Shown: positions 1 through 8,655, counted from the first letter of the stretch. The stretch is 46,994 nt of DNA from Planktotalea frisia (GCF_001890925.1 NZ_MLCB01000106.1:1-46994); one strand, 5' to 3'. Numbers and translations are program-made. Notes: generated by a model from the letters alone, not told the origin.

Positions 1-282
1 CCCGATTACATCTTAGCTGAGCCACAAACCTGTCCGAATTAGTAGGACCACTTCAAACAGCGCTTTGTCTGACGAGAGGAAACGATACAAGAACCGTTCA
101 TATGCAACTGATCGTCACAAAAGGAAGCTAGAATAGTTAAACAGAAATTGAGAATGCCAATCGCCTGATTGCAAAAAGTGCTTGCTCGTACTTCTGTCCA
201 ATGGAGCCCAATCGCAACTTCATCCCAAAGAACCTTTTTAATGACAATCAAAGCTGTAAGCAGACAAAATGTAGTGATCAAT

Positions 283-301
283 ATATTCCTGATAAGAATA
301 T
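283..301 (+). promoter_or_regulatory. Inverted repeat upstream of folD
   Basis: ATATTC and GAATAT form a perfect 6-bp inverted repeat with a 7-base spacer, 61-79 bases before the folD start. Its size and place would suit an operator, possibly for the AraC-type regulator encoded just after folD. That link is inference; AT-rich inverted repeats also arise by chance. Confidence 0.3.
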
Positions 302-331
302 TTGTTGCATTAAAGGCAAAAACATGACCCT

Positions 332-354
332 CTCTCGCTTAGCAAATACGAGAG
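332..354 (+). promoter_or_regulatory. Hairpin that could mask the folD ribosome binding site
   Basis: CTCTCG (332-337) pairs with CGAGAG (349-354) around an 11-base loop. The right arm contains the only purine-rich stretch at the correct distance (about 7 bases) from the folD ATG at 362, so folding would occlude the start region. Effect on translation is inferred. Confidence 0.3.
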
Positions 355-361
355 TCGCACT

Positions 362-1246
362 ATGACACAAACCCTTCCTGATCACCGCCTTATAGACGGG
401 CGCAATGTTGCGCGCAGAATCTTAGCCGAGTGCAAAGACTACACCGATGAGCAAAACAATCTCGGTCGTCTTGTCTCTATTTGCATCGGTGATGTGCCGG
501 AAACCGAAGTTTACGTGCGCAACCAAGCGCGCGGGGCAGAGCGAGCTGGTTTACCGTTTGAGCAAGTGAATTGGGACGCCAACATCACTCAAGATGAAGC
601 GAAGCAGATCATTCAACAGATGAACGATGATGCGTCTATTCTTGGTGTGATCATCCAACGTCCGGCCCCTGCGCATATCAACATTCGCTCATTACAATCG
701 GCGGTTCACCCTTTGAAAGATGTCGAGGGGATGAACCCGGCATCAATCGGCAACATCGTTTATTCTGATGTCGCCCTTGCGCCTTGTACGGCGGCGGCAA
801 GTGTCGAGTTGATCAAAGAAACAGGTCTCAACCTCGAAGGGCTTGAGGTCGTGATGATCGGTCATTCCGAGATCGTCGGCAAACCAGCCGCAATGATGCT
901 GATGGCCGAAGGGGCGACAGTAACAGTATGCCATCATCTTACGCGCTCAGTTGCTATGCACTCGCGTCGTGCGGATGTTGTCGTTGTTGCAGTTGGGATC
1001 GCGGGCTTTCTTGGGCCAGACATGATCAAACCCGGCGCAGCGGTGATTGATATTGGAATTAACCAAATTACGGATGAGGACGGCAATTTCAAAATCGTAG
1101 GCGACGTGCAAACCCAAGCAGTGACAGAAGTCGCTGGCTGGATTACACCGGTGCCCGGCGGCGTAGGACCTGTGACAGTTGCGATTTTGATCCGCAACGC
1201 GATTGTCGCGCACAAACGTCAAGTCGCTGCTGGCTGGATCTCATAG
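362..1246 (+). CDS. folD: FolD-family methylene-THF dehydrogenase with altered cyclohydrolase site
   Basis: A 294-residue protein of the FolD family, which oxidises 5,10-methylene-THF with NAD(P)+ and normally hydrolyses the methenyl product to 10-formyl-THF in the cytoplasm. Family motifs are clear: IGHSEIVGKP for the dinucleotide site (about residues 167-176), VIDIGIN, and TPVPGGVGPVT near the C-terminus. The catalytic motif Tyr-Val-x-x-Lys reads Y51-V-R-N-Q55, so the cyclohydrolase lysine is glutamine. The following KDVDG motif is KDVEG (D to E at 122), while the conserved glutamine (Q99) is kept. Dehydrogenase activity is therefore likely, but cyclohydrolase activity is doubtful. It opens the methylamine island, where C1 units are loaded on THF by Tdm, Dmm and Mgd proteins. 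The AraC-type gene follows 16 bases later and is probably cotranscribed. Confidence 0.9.
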   Translation: MTQTLPDHRLIDGRNVARRILAECKDYTDEQNNLGRLVSICIGDVPETEVYVRNQARGAERAGLPFEQVNWDANITQDEAKQIIQQMNDDASILGVIIQRPAPAHINIRSLQSAVHPLKDVEGMNPASIGNIVYSDVALAPCTAAASVELIKETGLNLEGLEVVMIGHSEIVGKPAAMMLMAEGATVTVCHHLTRSVAMHSRRADVVVVAVGIAGFLGPDMIKPGAAVIDIGINQITDEDGNFKIVGDVQTQAVTEVAGWITPVPGGVGPVTVAILIRNAIVAHKRQVAAGWIS

Positions 1247-1262
1247 AAAGCGCGTAACGAAT

Positions 1263-2243
1263 ATGCCCCTCACCGCTTCAAAACCACATGCGCCTGATGA
1301 TGACGCGACACTGCTTTTGGCGGTGGAGATATATGTGGGGCGCGGGTTTTGCGAATTTGAAACCTCTGCAATTGCACAAGTTTTAAACTGCGCCAACAAT
1401 ATGCTTGGCGAAGAGGCTTTTAGCTGGCGATACATCTCTGAAACACCTGGTCTTTTGTCAGGCAAATGTGGGATGATCGTGCGTGCAGAACCTGTGGTGC
1501 AAGACCACGAGCTTGGCGATGCATTGTTTGTCGTTGGTGGGCGCAGCGGACGAGACGCTGATTGGCTGTCCCGTATGCATCAGATGCGACGCTTGGCGCG
1601 ACCTGTTGCACTGCTTTCTGAAGCCGCAACGGCCTACATTAAGCGCACGAAATCTCCCATCGGCAGTGTTACAACACATTGGCACGACGCACTTTCTCTC
1701 AAAGAAGCAGGACATTACCCGAAGCTCACCAACGCATTAACGGAAATTTCATCAGGCGTGCTGACCGCTGCTGGTAGCGGCGCAACAATGGAATTGGTGA
1801 TCGCACATATCGCGCCTCATCTAAGCACTGCGGATCTAGCTGAACTCGGTAATCGTTTGATGCTGAGCGTGGTGCGCTCGCCGCAATCTGAACAACCTAA
1901 CGATATCACAATGCTGCCAGCTCTCTCTGATCAGCGTCTCAAACGTGCCGTCGAAATCATGGAAAGCTCGCTCGATCTGCCGTTCAACGTGTACGAATTG
2001 GCGCAAGAGGTGAGCGTATCGACGCGCCACCTTGAGCGCATGTTTAAAGAGGTGTTCAACCAAACACCAGCGCGGTTTTACAAACAGCTACGTACCAAGA
2101 AAGCGCGCGCTCTGATTGAAGAAACCCAACTTTCTATGATTGAAATTTCTGTTGCAACAGGTTTCGGGTCAAGCAGTTCGCTGAATGAAGCGATCAAGAA
2201 GCAATACGGACTTAGCCCCAAAAAGATGCGCCTAAAGCGCTAG
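1263..2243 (+). CDS. GlxA/AraC-family transcriptional regulator
   Basis: A 326-residue regulator. Residues about 15-200 resemble the DJ-1/PfpI (class I amidotransferase-like) domain found in GlxA-type AraC regulators; residues about 220-326 form the two helix-turn-helix AraC DNA-binding domain, ending in the usual TGFGSSSSLNEAIKKQYG type motif. The region matching the nucleophile elbow reads LLSEAA, with no cysteine, as expected for a ligand-sensing rather than catalytic domain. I chose the ATG at 1263, just after the folD stop, because the upstream in-frame start (1203) lies deep inside folD. Members of this family, such as GbdR, control betaine and related methylated-amine catabolism, so control of this island is plausible but inferred. 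The 3' end overlaps the convergent EamA gene by 12 bases. Confidence 0.85.
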   Translation: MPLTASKPHAPDDDATLLLAVEIYVGRGFCEFETSAIAQVLNCANNMLGEEAFSWRYISETPGLLSGKCGMIVRAEPVVQDHELGDALFVVGGRSGRDADWLSRMHQMRRLARPVALLSEAATAYIKRTKSPIGSVTTHWHDALSLKEAGHYPKLTNALTEISSGVLTAAGSGATMELVIAHIAPHLSTADLAELGNRLMLSVVRSPQSEQPNDITMLPALSDQRLKRAVEIMESSLDLPFNVYELAQEVSVSTRHLERMFKEVFNQTPARFYKQLRTKKARALIEETQLSMIEISVATGFGSSSSLNEAIKKQYGLSPKKMRLKR

Positions 2244-3077
2244 ATAACCGATCCCTGCAAAGGCAATCAAACACCCGAGCCATTGCACAGTGCTCAGACG
2301 TTCCTTCAAAAATATCCAAGCAAAGACAATCGTCAACAGACCAAACATCGAGCTGGCTACCGCCGCATATTGCGCGTCAGGCAAATGGCCTGCAGAGTTG
2401 ATCATCAACAACGCAATACCATCCGCCACCCCCATCAGGCTGAGGACAGGCAAGGCCGCGCGACCTGGCCAAACAGGAAGTTTCAAAGTAAGAATGCCGA
2501 TCAAAAGCAATGCAATCGCGACCAGACGCGTGACCAGCGTCACGGGCAATTCGCCTGCTTGTGCACTGGCCATCTGTCCCAATGCAAAGGTCCCCGCAAA
2601 GCCGACAGAGGCGAGAATAGAATAGGCAATCGTCTTGCCCATTGGTGGCACGTCCCCGTCGCTGTCATCAGATAACGCTGCCACCAACGAAACACCCAAA
2701 ATGATCAAAACAACTGCGCCCAATTGCAGCGCAGAGATACTCACGCCGTTCCAAGCCGCCCAAGCGATAGACAAGATCGGATAACTTGCAATGATGGGTG
2801 AGACCAACTTGACAGGGCCACGTTGAAACGCTCCGTACAAGCCAAGACTAGCGGCGAGAAAGAACACACCTGACAGTGTCGAAATCCCAAGCACAGAAGC
2901 CTTTGGAAAGAGTGCGCTTTGCTGCACGCCCATGACGCCGAGATGAAACACTGTTCCAATCACAAGCACAGTCAAGAGCGATGCCATGAGCGGTGTTTTC
3001 TGGCTGACAAAACGCACGCAAACGTCATGGAAGCCCCACATGACCGCGGCGATCAACCCGAGCGTGAGCGCGCTCAT
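2232..3077 (-). CDS. EamA/DMT-family transporter
   Basis: A 281-residue, very hydrophobic protein with about ten predicted membrane segments arranged as two EamA repeats, typical of drug/metabolite transporters in the inner membrane. The second repeat ends FAWIFLKERLSTVQWLGCLIAFAGI, a pattern seen in this family. The substrate cannot be read from sequence. Its ATG overlaps the stop of a 54-codon upstream gene in an ATGA arrangement, so the two are translationally coupled. Its position next to tdm suggests export or import of an amine or C1-related metabolite, but that is inference. Confidence 0.85.
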   Translation of the reverse strand: MSALTLGLIAAVMWGFHDVCVRFVSQKTPLMASLLTVLVIGTVFHLGVMGVQQSALFPKASVLGISTLSGVFFLAASLGLYGAFQRGPVKLVSPIIASYPILSIAWAAWNGVSISALQLGAVVLIILGVSLVAALSDDSDGDVPPMGKTIAYSILASVGFAGTFALGQMASAQAGELPVTLVTRLVAIALLLIGILTLKLPVWPGRAALPVLSLMGVADGIALLMINSAGHLPDAQYAAVASSMFGLLTIVFAWIFLKERLSTVQWLGCLIAFAGIGYLAL

Positions 3078-3238
3078 TTATCGGACCGTATGAACGGAAT
3101 CATAAAGACGAGGTACGCAATCAAAAAGAAGACGCTGCCGAATATTGCCCAAAAGCTGCCAATGCTTGCAATGCAAAACCCGACCGCTGAAATCACGAAC
3201 AATATCCAACCGATGAAGTTTATCTGATGGTTACTCAC
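3074..3238 (-). CDS. Small membrane protein, 54 residues, coupled to EamA gene
   Basis: A GTG-initiated frame encodes 54 residues that are almost entirely hydrophobic, with two likely membrane helices (about residues 8-28 and 30-50) and a short basic/acidic tail RSDK. The start is supported by GGAG seven bases upstream of the GTG. The stop overlaps the start of the EamA transporter gene (ATGA), which argues strongly for a real, coupled gene. I do not recognise the family. It could be a small accessory subunit or a stabiliser of the transporter; paired small DMT components (as in SMR-like pairs) are another idea. Confidence 0.75.
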   Translation of the reverse strand: MSNHQINFIGWILFVISAVGFCIASIGSFWAIFGSVFFLIAYLVFMIPFIRSDK

Positions 3239-3354
3239 TGTTTTGCTCCGATTTCATTTGCCGACTCTTTCATTTTGATATTATTCTCACGATTAAACAA
3301 ATATTCCACAGATGCAAATTTCCAAAGCGTTGGGACTGCGGGATCGGAGACAAG
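3239..3354. promoter_or_regulatory. Divergent promoter region between EamA unit and tdm
   Basis: These 116 bases separate the minus-strand small-protein/EamA unit from tdm on the plus strand and must hold the promoters for both. The stretch is AT-rich around 3270-3325. I see no clean operator or textbook -35/-10 pair. A GGAG five bases before the ATG at 3355 is the tdm ribosome binding site. Confidence 0.5.
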
Positions 3355-5724
3355 ATGCTTGATAACTACCCATTGGTGCGACCCGGCCCACCTAAGCCGA
3401 GCGTTATTATTGAACCACGGGTATTTTCCCTACCCGCCGGGACAGAACGCTATGTTGTTGAGGGTGCAGGCGCAATCCTTGTTCCCGTACATGCGGGCGA
3501 TACGTTTACAATCACCAACGATGAAGGCGGTCAGCCTTGCGAAATTGTTGTGACAGATAAGGCTGGCAAGCTCTCGCCTGAGATTCTTGGCCATGCCAGC
3601 AGCGCGTCTGCGGATGGGTTGAAAGCGCTTCTTACCAGCTCTGATCAGTCTTTACGCGGGTTGCGCATGGGCCTTGATGCGCGCGGGATCGATTTGGCGC
3701 AAACAGGCGCGATCGGTTTGTTCGGGGCTGAAACCCCTGCGGGCACCTGCGAGAGCTTTTCCGTCGCATCAGAGGGCACATTGATCGTCGCAGCACCTGG
3801 CACGCCGATGGATTTTGAGACGCAGAACACGTCAACACCGCTAACGGTGATGCTGACGCGCGCGAAGCTGCAACAGAATGTCAGGTTTGCGTTGCCAACC
3901 CCTCTAGCCGACCCGATTGCTGATATACGCGTGCACACGCAAACCGCCGAGGCGTTCTTTGTCAAAGCCGGTGATTACATCCAGATCATCGACGTGGACG
4001 GGCGACAGTGTTCGGATTTCGAATGCTTCTCGGCCCGCAAGCTCGACAAAGGGATCGAACACGCGCTTGACGTCACAACCACGCGCACTTTGATGGGCCA
4101 CGCTTATCCGATGCCCGGCTTGCACGCCAAATACTACGATCAGGAAATGGTCCCATTGGTCGAAGTCGTGCAAGACACCTGCGGGCGCCACGACGCTTTC
4201 GCGCTGGCGTGCTCTGCAAAATACTATGACGACATCGGCTATCCGGGCCACATCAACTGCTCTGACAACTTCAACAGAGCCTTAAGCGAATACAACATCG
4301 CAGGTCGCAAAGGCTGGATGGCGATCAACTTCTTCTTCAACACAGGCCTTGATGATCACGGCGTGATGTATGCAGATGAGCCATGGTCGCGCCCTGGTGA
4401 TTACGTTCTGCTGCGCGCGCTGACGGATATCGTCTGTGTCAGCTCCGCCTGCCCCGATGACACCACTGCCGCGAACGGATGGAACCCTAGCGATATCCAC
4501 GTGCGCACATACTCTGGCAAAGAGACGTTCCAACGCTCTGTCGCTTATCGCCCCACTCCAGATGCGGAATACAAGATGACCAAACAGACCGGATTTCACG
4601 ATCAATTCGCCAAGCACACGCGCAATTTCATCGAATACAACGGCTATTGGCTGGCCAATTGTTACGCCGCCGCTGGCCCGATTGAGGAATACCATGCCTG
4701 CCGTCAGAAGTGCGTGATCATGGATCTCTCACCTCTGCGTAAGTTCGAGATCACTGGACCTGACGCAGAAGCGCTCTGCCAATATGTCTTCACGCGCAAT
4801 ATGAAGACCCTCGCTATCGGAGGCGTGGTTTATACGGCGATGTGTTATGAACACGGTGGTATGATCGACGACGGTACAGTGTTCCGTTTGGGCAAAGATA
4901 ACTTCCGTTGGATTGGTGGCAATGATTACGGTGGTGAATGGATCCGCGAACAGGCTGAAAAGCTGGGCCTCAAAGTCATGGTCCGTTCCTCAACCGATCA
5001 ATTGCACAACGTGGCCGTTCAAGGCCCCGAAAGCCGTGATTTGTTGAAGAAAATCGTCTGGACTGCGCCCCATAACCCCGAGTTTGAACAGTTGGAATGG
5101 TTCCGCTTTACCCCTGCCCGTCTCAATGATGAAAGCGGTACTCCTTTTGTCGTCTCCCGCACGGGCTACACGGGCGAGCTTGGCTACGAAGTCATGTGCC
5201 ACCCCAAAGATTGCGCCGAAATCTGGCAAGCGATTTGGGATGCAGGACAAGAGCACGGCATCAAACCTATGGGCCTAGAAGCGCTGGATATGGTGCGCAT
5301 CGAAGCGGGTTTGATCTTTGCGGATTACGACTTTTCCGATCAGACCGACCCCTTTGAAGCTGGCATTGGCTTTACCGTTCCGCTCAAGTCCAAGACGGAT
5401 GATTTCATCGGTCGCGACGCTTTGATCCGTCGCAAGGAAACCCCTGCACGCAAGCTCGTCGGCCTTGAAATTGATAGCAATGTGGACGTTGAGCATGGCG
5501 ATTGCATCCATGTTGGCCGCGCGCAGATTGGTGAAATCACTTCTTCGATGCGCTCGCCACTGTTGGGCAAGAACATCGCCATGGCCCGTGTAGATGTTGC
5601 GCATTCTGCTGTCGGTACAGCCTTGGAAGTTGGCAAGCTCGACGGCCATCAAAAGCGCTTGCCTGCGGTTATCACCGGTGCAACAGCCGCCTATGATCCG
5701 AAAAAGGAACGTCCCCGCTCATGA
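3355..5724 (+). CDS. tdm: Trimethylamine N-oxide demethylase (aldolase), DUF1989-GcvT fusion
   Basis: A 789-residue protein with the two-part layout of Tdm, which splits TMAO into dimethylamine and formaldehyde. Residues about 185-400 match the DUF1989 (urea-carboxylase-associated) domain, with a cysteine/histidine/aspartate-rich metal region including C276-x2-H279, C361, C366 and D368. Residues about 415-789 are a GcvT (aminomethyltransferase) domain that binds tetrahydrofolate and can trap formaldehyde. Residues 1-180 may be a partial repeat of the DUF1989 fold. Assignment rests on this layout and on the neighbouring tmm, dmm, gmaS, mgs and tmo genes. The next gene starts inside its stop codon (ATGA). 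A dimethylsulfoniopropionate demethylase (DmdA) was considered, but that enzyme lacks the DUF1989 half. Confidence 0.92.
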   Translation: MLDNYPLVRPGPPKPSVIIEPRVFSLPAGTERYVVEGAGAILVPVHAGDTFTITNDEGGQPCEIVVTDKAGKLSPEILGHASSASADGLKALLTSSDQSLRGLRMGLDARGIDLAQTGAIGLFGAETPAGTCESFSVASEGTLIVAAPGTPMDFETQNTSTPLTVMLTRAKLQQNVRFALPTPLADPIADIRVHTQTAEAFFVKAGDYIQIIDVDGRQCSDFECFSARKLDKGIEHALDVTTTRTLMGHAYPMPGLHAKYYDQEMVPLVEVVQDTCGRHDAFALACSAKYYDDIGYPGHINCSDNFNRALSEYNIAGRKGWMAINFFFNTGLDDHGVMYADEPWSRPGDYVLLRALTDIVCVSSACPDDTTAANGWNPSDIHVRTYSGKETFQRSVAYRPTPDAEYKMTKQTGFHDQFAKHTRNFIEYNGYWLANCYAAAGPIEEYHACRQKCVIMDLSPLRKFEITGPDAEALCQYVFTRNMKTLAIGGVVYTAMCYEHGGMIDDGTVFRLGKDNFRWIGGNDYGGEWIREQAEKLGLKVMVRSSTDQLHNVAVQGPESRDLLKKIVWTAPHNPEFEQLEWFRFTPARLNDESGTPFVVSRTGYTGELGYEVMCHPKDCAEIWQAIWDAGQEHGIKPMGLEALDMVRIEAGLIFADYDFSDQTDPFEAGIGFTVPLKSKTDDFIGRDALIRRKETPARKLVGLEIDSNVDVEHGDCIHVGRAQIGEITSSMRSPLLGKNIAMARVDVAHSAVGTALEVGKLDGHQKRLPAVITGATAAYDPKKERPRS

Positions 5725-6098
5725 TCCGCGTCCTCGCAGCTAGCGCGTTGCTCTTCCTTGCCAGCAGCGCCCACGCGCAATCGGTCAAACTCACCGCGGC
5801 GCAAATCAGCGACTTGCTTACGGGCAACACAGCCGTGGGCAAATGGGACGGCGCGCGCTATCGTCAGTTTTTTGGTGCAGATGGCGTAACGATTTACGCG
5901 CAAGAGGGCGCACGTTCTGCGCGCGGCGAATGGCGCATTGACCAAACACGCGACGAATATCAGAGCATTTGGCCACGGGACGACGCCTGGGAGGGCTGGT
6001 ATGTCATGGAATATGCAGGGGCTTATTATTGGGTCAGCAAAGCCACGCCGCCCACCCCTTTTCGTGTAGAGCAAGGCGAGCAACTTGTTGCGAACTAG
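5721..6098 (+). CDS. Secreted hypothetical protein coupled to tdm
   Basis: A 125-residue protein with a clear signal peptide (residues about 1-19, ending AHA before QSV), so it is exported to the periplasm. The mature part is small, tryptophan- and tyrosine-rich, and includes a WDGARYRQFF stretch and a later WEGWYVMEYAGAYYWV stretch. I do not recognise a named family. The start ATG overlaps the tdm stop codon, so expression is tied to TMAO demethylation. The next gene overlaps its 3' end. Function unknown; a periplasmic partner for amine handling is only a guess. Confidence 0.75.
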   Translation: MIRVLAASALLFLASSAHAQSVKLTAAQISDLLTGNTAVGKWDGARYRQFFGADGVTIYAQEGARSARGEWRIDQTRDEYQSIWPRDDAWEGWYVMEYAGAYYWVSKATPPTPFRVEQGEQLVAN

Positions 6099-6534
6099 CC
6101 TCATGCTGAGTGCTTTGGCACTCGCCCTGCCCGCGCAGGCAGAGACCTGCAATGCTTTGCAAGCGCAACTGAGCTCACGCGAGAATATCAAAACCTATCT
6201 TCAGCAAGAGACGGCGAGAGATGTGATTTGCGCGATTGCACTGATGGCGGATGGTCAGGAAAGTTCCTATTGCTATGCGATTTTCGACTACCGCACGACG
6301 GACGCGCGTGACGCGTTCAATCTGCTGAACACAAACCTGTCCAACTGCTTCACCGCCAAATCGCAAAAGGGCGCAGGCGGGCTCGTCAATCATCCTGATA
6401 GCTTTGATCAAAACCAGTTTTGTGCCCCGAACGCTCATCTGAGCCTGTCGCTGAAGGACAAAGGAAATCTCAATCAAACGCTGGTTTTTCTGCGTCTTGA
6501 TGGGACGTCTGCCCCAGACTCAGCCTGCCAATAA
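6085..6534 (+). CDS. Secreted hypothetical protein, second of the tdm-linked pair
   Basis: A 149-residue protein. I chose a TTG start at 6085 (6088 is equally possible) because it gives a proper signal peptide with an arginine before the hydrophobic core and an AQA cleavage site; the internal ATG at 6103 would leave a core with no basic residue. An AAGG lies at a suitable distance upstream. The mature region has four to six cysteines (for example near residues 22, 49 and 61), consistent with disulfides in the periplasm. It overlaps the preceding secreted gene by 14 bases, and its end lies 7 bases from the convergent dddQ end. Family not recognised. Confidence 0.7.
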   Translation: MLRTSLMLSALALALPAQAETCNALQAQLSSRENIKTYLQQETARDVICAIALMADGQESSYCYAIFDYRTTDARDAFNLLNTNLSNCFTAKSQKGAGGLVNHPDSFDQNQFCAPNAHLSLSLKDKGNLNQTLVFLRLDGTSAPDSACQ

Positions 6535-6541
6535 TGAGCGG

Positions 6542-7138
6542 TTAGCCTTCGGTTTCAGACCAAACCGGTGCCACATCAAAATCATCTCGCCAGACCACAT
6601 AAGTCAAAACAGGGTGGTCATGGCTTGTCAAAGCATGAGGGGTTCCCGAGGGGTGAAATGCCGCTTCCCCCGCTTGCAAAATGCGCGAGGGCTGTCCGCG
6701 CATATGGAACTCCGCTTCACCTGCGATCACTACATAGATCTCATCCGCAGGATGATGGTGCCACGGATAATGCAAGTGTGGTGGATGATAGACCAGAAAA
6801 CTGCGCATGCATTGGCTGGCAAAAGGCGCGTCACGTCCGATAATCTCATAGCACCCGAAACGCGTCATGAAGTCGGCACCGATGTCGCTATCTTTATAAG
6901 TCTCGCGCCAGATCATGTCAGGCGCCATCGCAATCAACGCATCGCGAAGCTGCGGATCGTTTGAACGCTGCAAGCCCTTTTCTTGTTGAAGCAAGTCAGA
7001 CGCTGGAACATGAAACGGTGTAATGTCTTGCCCCACGACGTCGCTCGGAAATCGGCAAAATGCACGGACTTCCGGGTGCGTTTCATGCAGGATTTTGATC
7101 CGCTCCAAGGCGATATCGAGGTGGCTTGGCTCTGTCAT
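6542..7138 (-). CDS. dddQ: DMSP lyase, DddQ-type cupin
   Basis: A 198-residue single-domain cupin. The first cupin motif contains HHHPADEIYVVIAGEAEFH (residues 127-145), and the second has HPSGTPH (162-168). H129, E133, Y135 and H168 follow the spacing of the metal-binding and catalytic residues in DddQ, which cleaves dimethylsulfoniopropionate to DMS, acrylate and a proton in the cytoplasm. The N-terminal helical part also fits the DddQ length of about 190-200 residues. It lies 148 bases downstream of tmm in the same orientation, with a hairpin in between. A generic cupin of unknown substrate cannot be excluded without assay, but the motif spacing and context favour DddQ. Confidence 0.8.
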   Translation of the reverse strand: MTEPSHLDIALERIKILHETHPEVRAFCRFPSDVVGQDITPFHVPASDLLQQEKGLQRSNDPQLRDALIAMAPDMIWRETYKDSDIGADFMTRFGCYEIIGRDAPFASQCMRSFLVYHPPHLHYPWHHHPADEIYVVIAGEAEFHMRGQPSRILQAGEAAFHPSGTPHALTSHDHPVLTYVVWRDDFDVAPVWSETEG

Positions 7139-7253
7139 AAGAGAGGCTCCGGAGGTTGTTCCTGTCCTAGCCTTGCCTCAAAAAGCCGTGAAATCATGCA
7201 AATCCGCGTCAAAGAGTCTGCGCGATATGTCGCTAATAGTTTGCAAGATCAGC

Positions 7254-7276
7254 GGATGGGGACAAACTCCCCATCC
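7254..7276 (-). terminator. Hairpin downstream of tmm
   Basis: GGATGGGG and CCCCATCC form a perfect 8-bp stem with a 7-base loop, 11 bases after the tmm stop. There is no T-run on the minus strand afterwards, so it may slow or protect the tmm transcript rather than fully terminate it. It separates tmm from dddQ. Confidence 0.5.
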
Positions 7277-7286
7277 CCCGTTATGG

Positions 7287-8621
7287 CTAGTTCTGCAGAT
7301 ACACTTCTAAACTATCATCAAGCGCATCTTTCCAAGGCGTGTGGTGGATCGGTGCCATCGTTCCTGTGATCACCGACTTGTAGGCGTTGTTGCGGAAAGT
7401 CATGATGTCTTTTTTCTTGTGACCTTTCCACTCTTTGAACGCTTGGCACGCGCCCTCCACGTCAAAGTCGGGATAGTCCGTATCCGCGATCAATTCCTTG
7501 ATGTAATCGCCTTGATACCAGATCGCGTCATAATCATCTTCACCAGCGTCTTCGCGCGCGATGCGGTCAGCAACATCCGCCTCCATCGCCGCTTTGTCAG
7601 GCATTGCAATCCGTCCCATAATCACGTCGCGCACATACCACGCCTGTGCGTCGAACATGTTGAACGTAAACCATTGATCCTGCATCCCAAGGTAAAAGAG
7701 GTCCGGCTCAGGCACGAAGGACACACCTTTATAAAGGTCAGAACTCGCCAAGCGGTTCGCGGTTTGAAGACGCAGATCGTCAGGCATGTAAGGAAAGTGA
7801 TGCTTGTAGCCTGTGCAAAGAATTACGGCATCGACATCTTTCGTAGTGCCATCTTTGAAATGTGCCGTGTTGCCCTCAACCTTTGTGAGCAGCGGGACCT
7901 CTTGCCAATTTCCCGGCCAATCATAGCCCATTGGAGCTGTGCGGTGGCTGACTGTGATCGTCTTTGCACCGTATTTCCAAAGTTGCGAACCGATGTCCTC
8001 TGCTGAATAAGATGTGCCGACAATCAAGATATCCTTGCCTGCAAATTCCATCGCGTCGCGGAAATCATGGGCGTGCAAGGTTCGGCCCTTGAAGCTCTCA
8101 AACCCATCAAATTGCGGTACATTCGGCGTACTGAAATGGCCAGACGCGACGATCACATGATCAAAGCTCTCGGTATATGTGCGATCATTTGGTAGATCAC
8201 AAACAGTCACATCAAATCCCGCATCGGTCTTTTGAACCCAGCGCACAGCGGTCTCAAAACGGATCTGATCACGCACACCGGCTTTCTTCACGCGACCTTC
8301 GATATAGTCGAACAAAACAGCGCGCGGCGGATAAGAGGCGATTTGCTTGCCGAAATGCTCTTCAAAGGAATAATCCGCAAACTCCAAACCCTCTTTTGGA
8401 CCATTCGACCACAAGTATCGATACATAGAACCGTGTACAGGCTCGCCATATTGATCCAACCCCGTGCGCCATGTGTAATTCCAAAGACCGCCCCAGTTTG
8501 ATTGCTTTTCAAAGCAAACGATCTCTGGAACCTCGGCTCCTTTTTCAGCGGCAGATTGAAAGGCACGCAGTTGTGCAAGACCCGATGGACCCGCGCCAAT
8601 GATTGCAACTCTTTTGGTCAT
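7287..8621 (-). CDS. tmm: Trimethylamine monooxygenase (flavin-containing)
   Basis: A 444-residue bacterial flavin-containing monooxygenase that uses NADPH and O2 to make TMAO from trimethylamine. The FAD motif GxGxxG is at residues 9-14, the FMO signature [11 protein letters not shown] at 177-187, and the NADPH motif GTSYSAED at 202-209. I chose the ATG at 8621, which has GGAG six bases upstream, over two further in-frame starts upstream (TTG 8645, ATG 8633). Tmm is known to oxidise DMS to DMSO as well, which matters because the DMS-producing dddQ follows. It is downstream of gmaS in the mgs-gmaS unit, separated by a palindromic element. Specificity for trimethylamine is inferred from context plus family. 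Confidence 0.93.
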   Translation of the reverse strand: MTKRVAIIGAGPSGLAQLRAFQSAAEKGAEVPEIVCFEKQSNWGGLWNYTWRTGLDQYGEPVHGSMYRYLWSNGPKEGLEFADYSFEEHFGKQIASYPPRAVLFDYIEGRVKKAGVRDQIRFETAVRWVQKTDAGFDVTVCDLPNDRTYTESFDHVIVASGHFSTPNVPQFDGFESFKGRTLHAHDFRDAMEFAGKDILIVGTSYSAEDIGSQLWKYGAKTITVSHRTAPMGYDWPGNWQEVPLLTKVEGNTAHFKDGTTKDVDAVILCTGYKHHFPYMPDDLRLQTANRLASSDLYKGVSFVPEPDLFYLGMQDQWFTFNMFDAQAWYVRDVIMGRIAMPDKAAMEADVADRIAREDAGEDDYDAIWYQGDYIKELIADTDYPDFDVEGACQAFKEWKGHKKKDIMTFRNNAYKSVITGTMAPIHHTPWKDALDDSLEVYLQN

Positions 8622-8655
8622 TTGTGTCTCCATTATTTGTAGCAAATCGCCCGTA

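Larger units (their letters stand above)
1..361. other. Region upstream of folD, no convincing gene
   Basis: This AT-rich stretch precedes the first clear gene. An 80-codon open frame on the minus strand (39-281) has no recognisable domain and no clear ribosome binding site, so I do not call it. The right end carries two inverted repeats, listed separately, that may control folD. I see no RNA gene here. Confidence 0.5.

Noticed and set aside
39-281. 80-codon minus-strand frame before folD
   Set aside because: No recognisable domain, no clear ribosome binding site, low-complexity hydrophobic start; likely chance in AT-rich DNA.
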